From Spirochaetaceae bacterium (GTDB lineage Bacteria; Spirochaetota; Spirochaetia; Treponematales; Treponemataceae), in NCBI GenBank assembly GCA_017936665.1, contig JAGBFB010000023.1, positions 70,457 to 114,634 on the forward strand: a DNA stretch of 44,178 nt, written 5' to 3'. The translations under genes and the position numbers were made by a program. Positions within the stretch are counted from its first letter, which is position 1. The number at the start of each line of letters is the position of its first letter. This document shows positions 1 to 8,692 of the stretch, one piece after another. The notes beneath the pieces were generated by a model. The model did no database searches and was not told the origin of the DNA. It saw only the letters and a list, made by a program, of their open reading frames with translations.

Positions 1-603
1 AGAGTAATTACTGATAAAGCAAAAATTTGTTTATTTTTTTACTACAATGGAAGAGGACTTTTTTTTGAAAGTGTAATTAGGCAAGTAAAAAATGGATTTG
101 CAATAGTAATTCCTGAATTCATATACAAACAAGATGATGTAGGAAACGGTGTTCTTCAAAATCTTCAATGCAATCTATATAATTCAACTGATGCTACTGA
201 AGGAAAAATATCTTGCGTAACAACTGATAAATTTAAACTTTTTTCTAAAATAGATGAAAATCAAATTCCAATAGAATTTTTTTCTGAAAATTTAACACCA
301 GAAACACCTCCTGTGGAGGGAAGAATTTTACCACCTTATGTATTGTATATTTCAGAATCTGAGTTGTACATAGGTTGCCTTACTTCTAAAACTAAATTTG
401 AGATTGATGATGAGTATGCTTTAGAACTTATTATTCCATTTGCTTTTATTTCTAGAACAATTTTTTGTACAGTGATTTTAAAAGAAAGATTTCAAAGTGA
501 ATCTTCAAAAGAAAAAACATGTTATAAATTTGAATTATCAAATTTAAAACAAGAAGATTATCGTTTTTTATATGAAAAAATGAATGATAAATCATTAAAC
601 TAA
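1..603 (+). CDS. 3' part of an unrecognised protein, possibly PilZ-like
   Basis: The frame is open from base 1 to the TAA at 601-603, so about 200 C-terminal residues are present and the start lies outside the window. An internal ATG-like start near 313 is not needed, because the upstream codons are open and have the same character. The translation alternates short beta-strand-like stretches with charged turns and has no transmembrane segment or signal. The general look recalls the two-part PilZ-like proteins common in treponemes, but I do not see a clear RxxxR or D/NxSxxG motif, so the family is only a guess. It converges on serS across a shared terminator. Confidence 0.6.
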   Translation, partial: RVITDKAKICLFFYYNGRGLFFESVIRQVKNGFAIVIPEFIYKQDDVGNGVLQNLQCNLYNSTDATEGKISCVTTDKFKLFSKIDENQIPIEFFSENLTPETPPVEGRILPPYVLYISESELYIGCLTSKTKFEIDDEYALELIIPFAFISRTIFCTVILKERFQSESSKEKTCYKFELSNLKQEDYRFLYEKMNDKSLN

Positions 604-641
604 AGGTGATGTCATAAATAAAAATTTTGACATCAGCCTTT
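602..641. terminator. Bidirectional intrinsic terminator
   Basis: The arms AAAGG-TGATGTCA and TGACATCAGCCTTT form a stem of about 13 pairs with one bulge around an AT-rich loop. It sits between the convergent partial gene and serS and is flanked by A and T runs, so it can serve both strands. Confidence 0.7.
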
Positions 642-655
642 AGTAATCAAATTTT

Positions 656-1930
656 TTATTTTTTTACGATTTTATCAAATCCACAAAGTGGAACTAGAAC
701 TTCTGGAATAGAAACTGTGCCATCTTCATTTTGGTAATTTTCTAAAATTGCCACCATAGCACGAGAAAGTGCAATAGCTGTTCCGTTTAACATGTGAACA
801 AATTTGTTTTTTCCATCATCATCCTTGTATTTTACATTTAAACGACGAGCTTGGAAATCTGTACAGTTTGAAGTTGATGTAACTTCTCCCCATTCACCGC
901 CGTTTCTTCCTGGCATCCAGGCTTCCAAGTCCCATTTTCTGTAAGCTGGAGCTCCTAAATCTCCTGTACAAGTATCTACAACTCTGAAAGGAATTCCTAA
1001 TCCAACAAAAATTTCTTCTTCAATTTCTCGTAATTTTGCGTGGATTTTGTCTGAATCTTCTGGCAAAGAATAAACAAACATTTCAACTTTGGAGAATTGA
1101 TGTACACGATACAATCCTTTTGAGAATTGACCAGCAGCTCCTGCTTCTCGACGGAAACAATGTGAAAGTCCACAGTAGAAAAGTGGTAATTTTTCTTTTG
1201 CAAGAATTTCGTTTGAGTGATATCCACCAAGAGTGATTTCTGCTGTTGCAACCAAGCAAGAATTTTCTCCTTCTAGCGAATAAACATTTGATTCGTTTCC
1301 TCTTGGATTAAAACCAATTCCTTGCAAAATTTCTTCACGAGCAATGTCAGGTGTGATAAAAGGTGTAAATCCGTGTTTTCTTAAAATATTCATTGCATAC
1401 ATAATAAGTGCTTGCTCTAAGAAAACTGCTTCATTTTTCAAGAAATAAAATTTTGGACCAGAAACTTTTGTTCCTGCATCAAAATCGATAATATCCAAAT
1501 CTTGACCAAGTTGAACATGATCTTTTGGTTGAAAACTAAATTCTCTAGGAGTTCCAACTCGTTTAACTTCAAGGTTTTCAGTATCTAAACTTCCTACAGG
1601 AGCTTCTGGATGAGCCATGTTAGGAATTTGACGAGCAGCTTCATCAAGTTTTGCTTCTGTTTCGTTTAATAATGCTTCTGCCTTAGAAATTTCTTCCTTG
1701 ATAGATTTTCCTTCTTCAATAAGGCGTTTTCTTTCATCATCAGGAAGTTTTCCTTTCATTGCTTTTGCATTGTCATTACGCTTTGTTTGTAATGCTTGCA
1801 ATGAAGTAACTAATTCTGTTCTTTTATCAAAAAGTTGTACAACTAAATCTGCATCACAATTCATATTGCGATCTACAATATTCTTTTTTACAGCTTCAAG
1901 ATTGTCTTTAATAAATCTAAAATCTAACAT
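656..1930 (-). CDS. serS: Seryl-tRNA synthetase
   Basis: Class II aminoacyl-tRNA synthetase that charges tRNA-Ser in the cytoplasm. The 424-residue product has the normal length. It starts with the long two-helix coiled-coil arm that contacts tRNA-Ser (about residues 30-100), followed by the class II catalytic core. The core includes the serine-binding TAEI stretch, motif 2 (CFRREAGAAG) and motif 3 near the C terminus (NGTAIALSRAMVAILE). It is monocistronic and divergent from smc. The ATG at 1930 has no Shine-Dalgarno. A sigma-70-type promoter lies so close that the predicted mRNA begins about 3 bases before the ATG. It ends at the terminator shared with the upstream partial gene. Identity is secure. 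Confidence 0.97.
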   Translation of the reverse strand: MLDFRFIKDNLEAVKKNIVDRNMNCDADLVVQLFDKRTELVTSLQALQTKRNDNAKAMKGKLPDDERKRLIEEGKSIKEEISKAEALLNETEAKLDEAARQIPNMAHPEAPVGSLDTENLEVKRVGTPREFSFQPKDHVQLGQDLDIIDFDAGTKVSGPKFYFLKNEAVFLEQALIMYAMNILRKHGFTPFITPDIAREEILQGIGFNPRGNESNVYSLEGENSCLVATAEITLGGYHSNEILAKEKLPLFYCGLSHCFRREAGAAGQFSKGLYRVHQFSKVEMFVYSLPEDSDKIHAKLREIEEEIFVGLGIPFRVVDTCTGDLGAPAYRKWDLEAWMPGRNGGEWGEVTSTSNCTDFQARRLNVKYKDDDGKNKFVHMLNGTAIALSRAMVAILENYQNEDGTVSIPEVLVPLCGFDKIVKK

Positions 1931-1939
1931 AATAAATCT

Positions 1940-1968
1940 ATTTTACTATTATGTAGAATGATTTTCAA
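1940..1968 (-). promoter_or_regulatory. serS promoter, near-leaderless
   Basis: On the minus strand there is a -35 TTGAAA (1963-1968), a 17-base spacer and a -10 TAAAAT (1940-1945). The expected start point is near 1933, only about 3 bases from the serS ATG. Confidence 0.65.
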
Positions 1969-2024
1969 GTGGTAATTTTTAGTGTTAAAATTTAATCAAA
2001 TAATTGACAAACGCTTCTAAATAA

Positions 2025-2052
2025 TTGACTTTACACTGTATTTCCGTATAAA
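2025..2052 (+). promoter_or_regulatory. smc promoter
   Basis: -35 TTGACT (2025-2030), 16-base spacer, -10 TATAAA (2047-2052). The expected start near 2059 gives a leader of about 30 bases that carries GAGG at 2081-2084. A second TTGACA lies 21 bases upstream at 2004-2009. Confidence 0.6.
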
Positions 2053-2089
2053 ATATAACATTATAATATAGAAATATTTAGAGGTTATT

Positions 2090-5023
2090 GTGTTTCTTAA
2101 AAGTCTAGAAGTTTTTGGTTTTAAATCATTTGCAGACCGTACTCATATAGAATTTGCCGACGGAGTTACAGCTTTACTTGGACCTAATGGTTGTGGAAAA
2201 AGTAATGTAGTTGATGCTGTAAAATGGGTTTTGGGTGAACAAGCTGCTAAAAATATGCGTGCCGAAAAGATGGAAGATGTTATCTTTAACGGTACAGAAA
2301 GCCGAAAACCTTTAAATGTTGCCGAAGTTTCGCTTACTATCGCAAATGAACAAGGTTTGCTTCCAATCGATTATAGTGAAATCACAATTAAACGTCGTTT
2401 ATATCGTTCTGGCGAAAGTGAATATTTTATAAATAATAATCTTGCAAAACTAAAAGATGTTCGTGAACTTTTCTGGGATACAGGTGTTGGAAAAGCAGCC
2501 TATTCTGTAATGGAACAGGGAAAAATCGACCAAATTCTTTCTAGTAAACCTGAAGATAGACGATACCTTTTTGAAGAAGCTGCTGGAATTACTCGTTTCA
2601 AGGTAAAAAGGGCAGAAGCAGAACGAAAACTTGAACGCACTGAAGAAAATATGCGTCAAGTTGAAGGAATTTTAGGAGAAGTAAAAAAATCCTATGATTC
2701 TTTGAAAGTTCAAGCTGAAAAAACAATTCAATATCGTGAATTAAAAGAGCAAATTTTCAATTTCGAACTCGATATTCAACTTTTACGATTAAAAGGTTTT
2801 ACCCAAGATAAAACTCGTAAAGAAAATGATATAAAAGAAATTTCTCAAAAACGAGATATAATTCGCAAGGAAATTGATGAAATAAATGCTACAATCGTAG
2901 AACATACAGATGAAGTTGATGCTATGCAAAAACAGGTTAATAGCATTCAAACTGAAATTTACGGATTAGCAATTGAACAAAAAGCAAAATCTGATAGTGC
3001 AAAAGAACTTGTTGAACGCCAAAAAGAAGCAAAATTAAAAGTTCAACAACTTGAAGGTAGAAAATCCAATATTGAAGAACAAATTGAGCAACTAAACGAA
3101 GATATTAGTGAACAAGAAAGTTCTCTTCATGAATTAAATAAACGCCTTGCTGAAATTGCAAAAAATATTTCTGACTTTAACGATAATATTTTACTTGCAG
3201 AAAATCAAATTACTGAAAATAAAAATACAACTTCTCAAATTAATGACCAAATTCAGCAAATAAATCAAAAAATTGCAGAATTGCAAGTTTCCCTTGAAGC
3301 TATTACAGAAGACATTGTAAAAGAACTTGATTCTAAATTAAAAGATGCTGGATATTCTTCTCAGGCAAGAGAAAAAGCTGAAGAAAATATAAATCATTTG
3401 TTAGCTCAAATTTCCATTCTTGCTTCTGGACGAAAAAATTTATTTTCTGATTTTATCAATGTTGGAAATTATTCTGAAGGTGAAGTTAAAAAGATTTCTG
3501 AAAACGCACTTTCTTCTTTTACAGAAATTGAAAATCAGTTGCAGGAAATAAAAAATGCTTTTGCTGAATATACAAAAATTACACCTGCGTTTATTGATGA
3601 ATTTTTGTCTCCAGAAGGTATTATTACAAAAAAACGTGTAATTGACCAACAAATTCAGGATAACAAAAATAATATAAACGAAAAACAAGAAAATATTTCT
3701 TCACTTAACGAAAAGAATTTTGAACTTTCTACAAAAATAAATGAATATCGTAATACTTTGAAAGACTTGGAACTTAACAAAGTAAAAATGGAAGGCCAAG
3801 TTGAAACAACTGAATCTGAAATTCGTGCTTTAAAACGCGAACTTGCAGGAAAAGAAAATTCTTTGCGAGAATTAGATAATGAAATTTATACAGAGTCTAA
3901 AAAATTAGAAGATATTACAGATCAAGTTCTAGAAATTGAAGGTGAAATTGCAAGTCTTGAACATAAAGGTCGTGCTTTAACAAAGCAAATTGAAGATTTA
4001 GAAAGAGATATTAACAGTAAAAGTAAAGATGTTTCAGGTAAACAAGAATCTGTTAAGAAAAAATCTGATGAGTTAGCAAAATATCAGGCACAATTAGAAA
4101 AATACAATATGGATTTAAATACTTCTGATATTGAAATCCGTAACTTAAAAGAAAATTTTAGAGATTCACATTCAAGAGATTTGATGGAATTTGAAGAAAG
4201 AATGTACACAATTACAGTGCAACCTGCTGAACTCAGAGAAAAATTAGCTTCTTCTCGCCAAAAAATTAAGGATTTAGGAAGTGTAAACTTCATGGCTCCT
4301 GAAGAATTTGCTGAAACTAAAGAACGCTATGATTTCTTATCCACACAAATTGCTGACCTTGTGAAAGCTCGTGATGACTTAAAACGCATTACTGAAGAAA
4401 TTAGAGCAGAATCTACAGAACTTTTCTTAGCAACATATAATAAAATTAAGAAAAATTTCCATAACATGTTCCGTCGATTGTTTGGTGGTGGTAGAGCCGA
4501 GCTTCGTCTTATTGACCCTCAAAATGTTTTGGAATCTGGGGTTGATATTTTTGCTCAGCCACCTGGAAAAAAACTTGAAAACATCGCATTGCTTTCTGGT
4601 GGTGAAAAAACAATGACTGCTGTTGCCTTGATGTTTGCAACTTACATGGTTAGACCATCTCCTTTCTGTTTGCTTGACGAGATTGATGCTGCTTTGGATG
4701 AACACAATGTTACTCGCTTTGTTCAAACTTTGCGTGATTTTGCAAATGTTAGTCAATACATTATTATTACTCACAACAAAAAAACAGTTACTGGCGCAAG
4801 TACAATGTTAGGTGTTACAATGGAAGAATCTGGTGTTAGTAAAGTAATTACAATTAAACTTGATAACGATAAAGGAAGTATTGTTTCAGTTCCTGAGGCA
4901 GAACCTTTTGAAGAAGAAGATGTTGAACCAGAAAAAGATGTTTATATTCCACCTCATCCGATAAGAAGAAATCGTAACAAGGAAGAAAATGCTGAATCTC
5001 AAAGCAATACAACAACAGAGTAA
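2090..5023 (+). CDS. smc: Chromosome segregation SMC ATPase
   Basis: Core subunit of the SMC condensin that compacts and segregates the chromosome. Residues 31-38 (GPNGCGKS) are the Walker A motif. The C-terminal head has the ABC signature LLSGGEK near 834 and a Walker B stretch ending LLDEIDAALDEHN. Two long coiled coils run about 170-400 and 520-760. The product is 977 residues, whereas family members are usually about 1,150-1,200. The stretch between the coils (about 405-520) does not show the glycine-rich pattern of a normal SMC hinge. It starts at a GTG preceded by GAGG. It overlaps the next gene, so smc heads a three-gene operon with two envelope proteins of unknown role. Family assignment is certain; hinge architecture is unusual. 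Confidence 0.95.
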   Translation: MFLKSLEVFGFKSFADRTHIEFADGVTALLGPNGCGKSNVVDAVKWVLGEQAAKNMRAEKMEDVIFNGTESRKPLNVAEVSLTIANEQGLLPIDYSEITIKRRLYRSGESEYFINNNLAKLKDVRELFWDTGVGKAAYSVMEQGKIDQILSSKPEDRRYLFEEAAGITRFKVKRAEAERKLERTEENMRQVEGILGEVKKSYDSLKVQAEKTIQYRELKEQIFNFELDIQLLRLKGFTQDKTRKENDIKEISQKRDIIRKEIDEINATIVEHTDEVDAMQKQVNSIQTEIYGLAIEQKAKSDSAKELVERQKEAKLKVQQLEGRKSNIEEQIEQLNEDISEQESSLHELNKRLAEIAKNISDFNDNILLAENQITENKNTTSQINDQIQQINQKIAELQVSLEAITEDIVKELDSKLKDAGYSSQAREKAEENINHLLAQISILASGRKNLFSDFINVGNYSEGEVKKISENALSSFTEIENQLQEIKNAFAEYTKITPAFIDEFLSPEGIITKKRVIDQQIQDNKNNINEKQENISSLNEKNFELSTKINEYRNTLKDLELNKVKMEGQVETTESEIRALKRELAGKENSLRELDNEIYTESKKLEDITDQVLEIEGEIASLEHKGRALTKQIEDLERDINSKSKDVSGKQESVKKKSDELAKYQAQLEKYNMDLNTSDIEIRNLKENFRDSHSRDLMEFEERMYTITVQPAELREKLASSRQKIKDLGSVNFMAPEEFAETKERYDFLSTQIADLVKARDDLKRITEEIRAESTELFLATYNKIKKNFHNMFRRLFGGGRAELRLIDPQNVLESGVDIFAQPPGKKLENIALLSGGEKTMTAVALMFATYMVRPSPFCLLDEIDAALDEHNVTRFVQTLRDFANVSQYIIITHNKKTVTGASTMLGVTMEESGVSKVITIKLDNDKGSIVSVPEAEPFEEEDVEPEKDVYIPPHPIRRNRNKEENAESQSNTTTE

Positions 5024-5369
5024 AGAAATTTTCTCAAAAATAAAAGAAATTATTCTTGAGCATAAAGTTCATTCATTAATAATTTTGTGTTTGCTTTGTT
5101 TGTTATTGCTTTTATGTGTAATAATGAGTTTTACAAAAAAAGATGATGATTTGCTAAACGAAGAAGTTTATCCTTATAAATTAATTAATTCCTATGAATT
5201 ACCCATAGATAAAGAAGTTGATTCTTATTATTTTTCAAGAGAAACAGATGAATCTTGGACGAATGAAGATGCTTTACAATGGTTTTCTGAACCAGATGGA
5301 GTTCTTTTAGATGAACTTGAAAAAGTAAATACAAAAAAAGTTTCTGATATTTTGGAGGCAGCCCCATGA
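4989..5369 (+). CDS. Small single-pass membrane protein
   Basis: Unrecognised 126-residue protein. Residues 1-28 are polar and basic, about 29-48 form one very hydrophobic Leu/Cys-rich transmembrane helix, and the remaining 78 residues are acidic. The basic N terminus suggests an N-in, C-out orientation with the acidic part in the periplasm. The start at 4989 lies inside the last 35 bases of smc and has AAGGAAG at 4979-4985 as ribosome binding site. The gene ends with an ATGA overlap into the lipoprotein gene, so the three are translationally coupled. Function unknown; pairing with the lipoprotein suggests that the two act together in the envelope. Confidence 0.8.
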   Translation: MLNLKAIQQQSKEIFSKIKEIILEHKVHSLIILCLLCLLLLLCVIMSFTKKDDDLLNEEVYPYKLINSYELPIDKEVDSYYFSRETDESWTNEDALQWFSEPDGVLLDELEKVNTKKVSDILEAAP

Positions 5370-7147
5370 AAAATATTTTTTTATATATCCTTTTGTTTAG
5401 TTTAATCCTTTTTGGATGTAAATCTACAGACAATGTAGAAACTTCAGAAAATGATGAAAAACAAGATACTGTTCAAGTTGATGAGGTTTTACCTATTGAG
5501 GAGGAAGCAGATTTACAAACTCAAGATTCTTCTGATAGTGCTGAAATTTTAGGTCAAGAAGATATAGAAAAAATTATTGCAGAACAAGGTGATTTGCCAT
5601 TACCTCTTTATGATGAATTTGTTCCTATAACTGAAAATTTAGACGAAATTGATAATACTGATGAATTTTTTTATGGAGATGAATTTGTTCCTCAAGATAT
5701 CGTACAAGAAGTACAACAAAATGAAAATTCAGTTATAAATTCTTTTGATAAAGAAAATTTAGATTCTGATGATATTTTAGTTAATGAACAAAATTCTGTT
5801 GCACAAACTTTTGAAGAAAATAAATCAATAAATAACAATGATGAATTTTTTTCACAAGATTTTGATGAAGTTTCTGATAGTAATAAATCGTTAAATTTTG
5901 CTGATGAAGTAGATTCTAAAAATAATTCTGTTTCAGAAAATTCAAATTTTCAAAATCAAATTGCAAAAAACAATGAAACTGTTGATAATGTTATTGAATC
6001 TATAAATCCTTTAGAAAATGAAAAATCTGTAATTATTGATGATATTTTACACAACAGAACAGATGAAAATTCTGAAAAAGTTGCTCCTGTAAAAAATTCA
6101 GAAAAAAAATATACAGAAAATAATAATGTTGTAAATAATAATTTAGAAAAAAATACTTCAGTTGAGCAAGAATTAATTGAAATAAATTCAAATGAAGAGG
6201 TAATTTTAGAAGATTTAGAAAAAGACATTAGTCCTTCAAGAACAGTTTATGCCTCGAAAAATCAAACGATTATTGCATCTTATCCTGGAAATGGTTGGGT
6301 ATATCTTGGTGAAATTGAATCAAAGGCTTTAGTTGGTTTTAAAGGGAAAACTTTTTCATCAAATAAAACAAATTTTAAACTACAACCTCAAAAAGAGGGG
6401 AATACAATTTTACATTTTTATAAACTTGACGCAATTAATGGTAATTATATTGATGATTATCTTGAAGTTGTTGTTACACCAACTTCAGATTATTCAGTAT
6501 CGACTACAGTTGCTGCACCTGAATTTAATTATGATTTTTATTTAATGAATGAATTTAATAAAAATTTTGCTAATGGAACTGATAACAAAAAAGAAGATGA
6601 AGTAGTACAGGATAATTTTGATGGCACTACTACTTCAAAATCTTCTGATGATACTGAAAAACAAGATGATTTGCAAGATAAAAAATTTATTGAACAGAAA
6701 GAATCCTCAATTGTAAAAGAACTAGCAGAGGTTGAAGTAGTTGAAGAAGAGCCTGAACTTTTATTTATGTCAGATATATTTGACGAAGATGAAAGTGTTA
6801 TTGCTGACTCTTTACAAGAAACTGAAAATTCAGATAATGTAAATTCTGATTTGGCTGTTTACGACGATACAGATTTATTAGAGCAAGCAAAAACAGCTTA
6901 TTCAGAAAAAGATTATTCAAAGTCTTTATCACTTGTGAATAAATTTTTAGAGACAAGTAGTTGTTCTGTAGATGAAGCTTTATATTTAAAAGGTCAAATT
7001 TTAGAAAAGCCTTTTGAGCAACGTAATATTAGAAATGCTCTAGAATGTTACAAACTAGTGATATCAACTTATCCTCAAAGTGATTTATGGGATAAATGTG
7101 ATGAAAGAATAAAATATATTCAAAGATTTTATTTTAATATTCGATAA
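5366..7147 (+). CDS. Large acidic lipoprotein with C-terminal TPR-like region
   Basis: 593 residues. The N terminus has a hydrophobic stretch ending in LILFGC, a spirochaetal lipobox with the lipidated Cys at about residue 18. Residues about 20-290 are low-complexity, rich in Asp, Glu, Asn and Ser, with repeats such as DEFVP. About 295-385 looks like a compact beta domain (YPGNGWVYLGEI and following), then a second acidic linker. The last 90 residues (DLLEQAKTAYSEKDYSKSL onward) resemble tetratricopeptide repeats of the YbgF/BamD kind. It is coupled by ATGA to the membrane protein upstream. A role in envelope organisation is an inference. Base composition is even more AT-rich than its neighbours, as expected for an Asn/Asp-rich linker. 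Confidence 0.85.
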   Translation: MKNIFLYILLFSLILFGCKSTDNVETSENDEKQDTVQVDEVLPIEEEADLQTQDSSDSAEILGQEDIEKIIAEQGDLPLPLYDEFVPITENLDEIDNTDEFFYGDEFVPQDIVQEVQQNENSVINSFDKENLDSDDILVNEQNSVAQTFEENKSINNNDEFFSQDFDEVSDSNKSLNFADEVDSKNNSVSENSNFQNQIAKNNETVDNVIESINPLENEKSVIIDDILHNRTDENSEKVAPVKNSEKKYTENNNVVNNNLEKNTSVEQELIEINSNEEVILEDLEKDISPSRTVYASKNQTIIASYPGNGWVYLGEIESKALVGFKGKTFSSNKTNFKLQPQKEGNTILHFYKLDAINGNYIDDYLEVVVTPTSDYSVSTTVAAPEFNYDFYLMNEFNKNFANGTDNKKEDEVVQDNFDGTTTSKSSDDTEKQDDLQDKKFIEQKESSIVKELAEVEVVEEEPELLFMSDIFDEDESVIADSLQETENSDNVNSDLAVYDDTDLLEQAKTAYSEKDYSKSLSLVNKFLETSSCSVDEALYLKGQILEKPFEQRNIRNALECYKLVISTYPQSDLWDKCDERIKYIQRFYFNIR

Positions 7148-7185
7148 TTTTTTTATTTTTTACATTTAAATTTCAATTTTTTCTC

Positions 7186-7191
7186 TATAAT
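7186..7191 (+). promoter_or_regulatory. -10 box of a leaderless comF promoter
   Basis: TATAAT ends 6 bases before the ATG at 7198, so transcription should begin at the A of the start codon. The -35 region is weak. No Shine-Dalgarno is present. Confidence 0.5.
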
Positions 7192-7197
7192 ATATTT

Positions 7198-7932
7198 ATG
7201 AAGTTTTTAGACAGAATTATGTATTTAAATTTTTCATTATTGGAAAAAATTTCAAAATTTATTCGAAATGATAAATGTGTCATTTGTTCTAAAAAAACAC
7301 ATATGCTTCCACTTTGCTCACATTGTAATAATACTTATTTGAATTTTAATTATTCAGCCAAACGTTGTTCAAATTGTGGTAAAATTCTAGTGAGTGAAGA
7401 AAATATCTGTACAGATTGTAGAGAAAATCCTGTAATAAATAATATTTACAAAATAATTCCAATGTTTTCATATAGATTATGGAATAAAGAATTATTATTT
7501 AAATGGAAAATTCAAGGTTATAGAAATTTTGCGTATATTTTTGCAAAAAAAATATTGGAAATATACAATGAATACTTTAAGGATTATGTAATTGTTCCTG
7601 TTCCACCTCGTCCTGGGAAAATAAAAAATCAAGGTTGGGATCAAATAAATGATTTAATGAATTTTTTAAGAAAAATTTCAAATATTAAAATTGTGAATTT
7701 ACTTGAAAGAACAGAATCAGTACAACAAAAAAAACTAAACAGAGAACAACGTCTCGCAAATAAAGATTCTTATATACTAAAGAAAAAATATTTAAATACA
7801 AAACTACCAAGTAAAATTGTCATTATCGATGATATTCTTACAACAGGCGTTACCTTAGAAAATTGTGCAATTACACTAAAAAATGCAGGAATAAATACTG
7901 TAGGTGCAATTACAGTATATATTGCAGATTAA
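7198..7932 (+). CDS. comF: ComF family phosphoribosyltransferase-like protein
   Basis: 244-residue ComF/GntX family member. The N terminus carries three Cys pairs (CVIC, CSHC, CSNC) plus CTDC, a double zinc-ribbon. The C-terminal half is a type I phosphoribosyltransferase fold with a PRPP loop, IVIIDDILTTG, and the conserved PVPPRPGKIKNQGWDQ and LNREQR stretches. In competent bacteria ComF assists DNA uptake; in others its substrate is unknown, and no other competence gene is visible here. The gene stands alone and ends one base from the convergent isomerase gene, with no hairpin terminator between them. The start has no Shine-Dalgarno and appears leaderless. Confidence 0.9.
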   Translation: MKFLDRIMYLNFSLLEKISKFIRNDKCVICSKKTHMLPLCSHCNNTYLNFNYSAKRCSNCGKILVSEENICTDCRENPVINNIYKIIPMFSYRLWNKELLFKWKIQGYRNFAYIFAKKILEIYNEYFKDYVIVPVPPRPGKIKNQGWDQINDLMNFLRKISNIKIVNLLERTESVQQKKLNREQRLANKDSYILKKKYLNTKLPSKIVIIDDILTTGVTLENCAITLKNAGINTVGAITVYIAD

Positions 7933-7933
7933 T

Positions 7934-8677
7934 TTATATCAAAGAATTATTTTCTAAATATTCAATACTTTTATTAAAATCGCTCCAATGTTCTATAATC
8001 AAATAAGGATTATGGTTGCAATTTTTTAATTCATTTATAAAAGAGATAAAATCAATTTTTCCTGTACCCAATGGATTATGAGAATCTGCGGTTCCGTCAT
8101 TATCATGTAAGTGAACTGTTGCAATTTCAATTTCATGTTTTGTTAATTCTTTTACATAAAAATCTGGTGAAATTCCATTAACAAAAGAATGACCTGTATC
8201 AATAGTTGCTGAAAAAGCATTTTTTGTTTCAGAATATTCTAAAACTTTTTTTGCTTCAATCATAAATCCTAAATAATCAATTCCGTAAATTTTATGTGTG
8301 TTTGGAATTGTATTTTCAACACTTAATATTGATTCATTTTCGTGAGCAACATTTACAAGCTCCTTTAATAAATCATAGGATAGGGTATTGAAATGGACTG
8401 TAATGGTTTTCGGCTTTAAATAATTTATAAAAGCATAAAATTCTTGCTGTTCTCCATGTGATAATTCAAAAAAATTAATTGGAAGATGTATTGTAAAAAT
8501 TAAATCATTATTATTTTTGATAGTGGACAATAAATTATACGTTTCTTCTGGAATGTCTGATGGAGACCAATTATCAAAAAATATATCAAATGTGTTAACT
8601 CTTTGATTTAATGTTGTGTAAATTTCATCTTTTAATTGAAGCCCATTATATATGGAACTTTGTAATCCTAAATTCAT
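7934..8677 (-). CDS. Sugar phosphate isomerase/epimerase family (TIM barrel)
   Basis: 247 residues with the xylose-isomerase-like (AP endonuclease 2) TIM barrel. Likely metal and substrate ligands are the Glu of SVENTI, the Asp and His of TIDTGHSF, the HLHDND cluster, and the Glu of IIEHWS, in the expected order. The short PLGTGKIDF loop is typical of sugar epimerases in this family. Substrate cannot be predicted. The gene is last in an apparent hflK-hflC-isomerase operon, 15 bases after hflC, with GAGG before its ATG. A link to HflKC function is not evident, so co-transcription may be incidental. Confidence 0.85.
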   Translation of the reverse strand: MNLGLQSSIYNGLQLKDEIYTTLNQRVNTFDIFFDNWSPSDIPEETYNLLSTIKNNNDLIFTIHLPINFFELSHGEQQEFYAFINYLKPKTITVHFNTLSYDLLKELVNVAHENESILSVENTIPNTHKIYGIDYLGFMIEAKKVLEYSETKNAFSATIDTGHSFVNGISPDFYVKELTKHEIEIATVHLHDNDGTADSHNPLGTGKIDFISFINELKNCNHNPYLIIEHWSDFNKSIEYLENNSLI

Positions 8678-8692
8678 ATTTCCTCTAACTTA

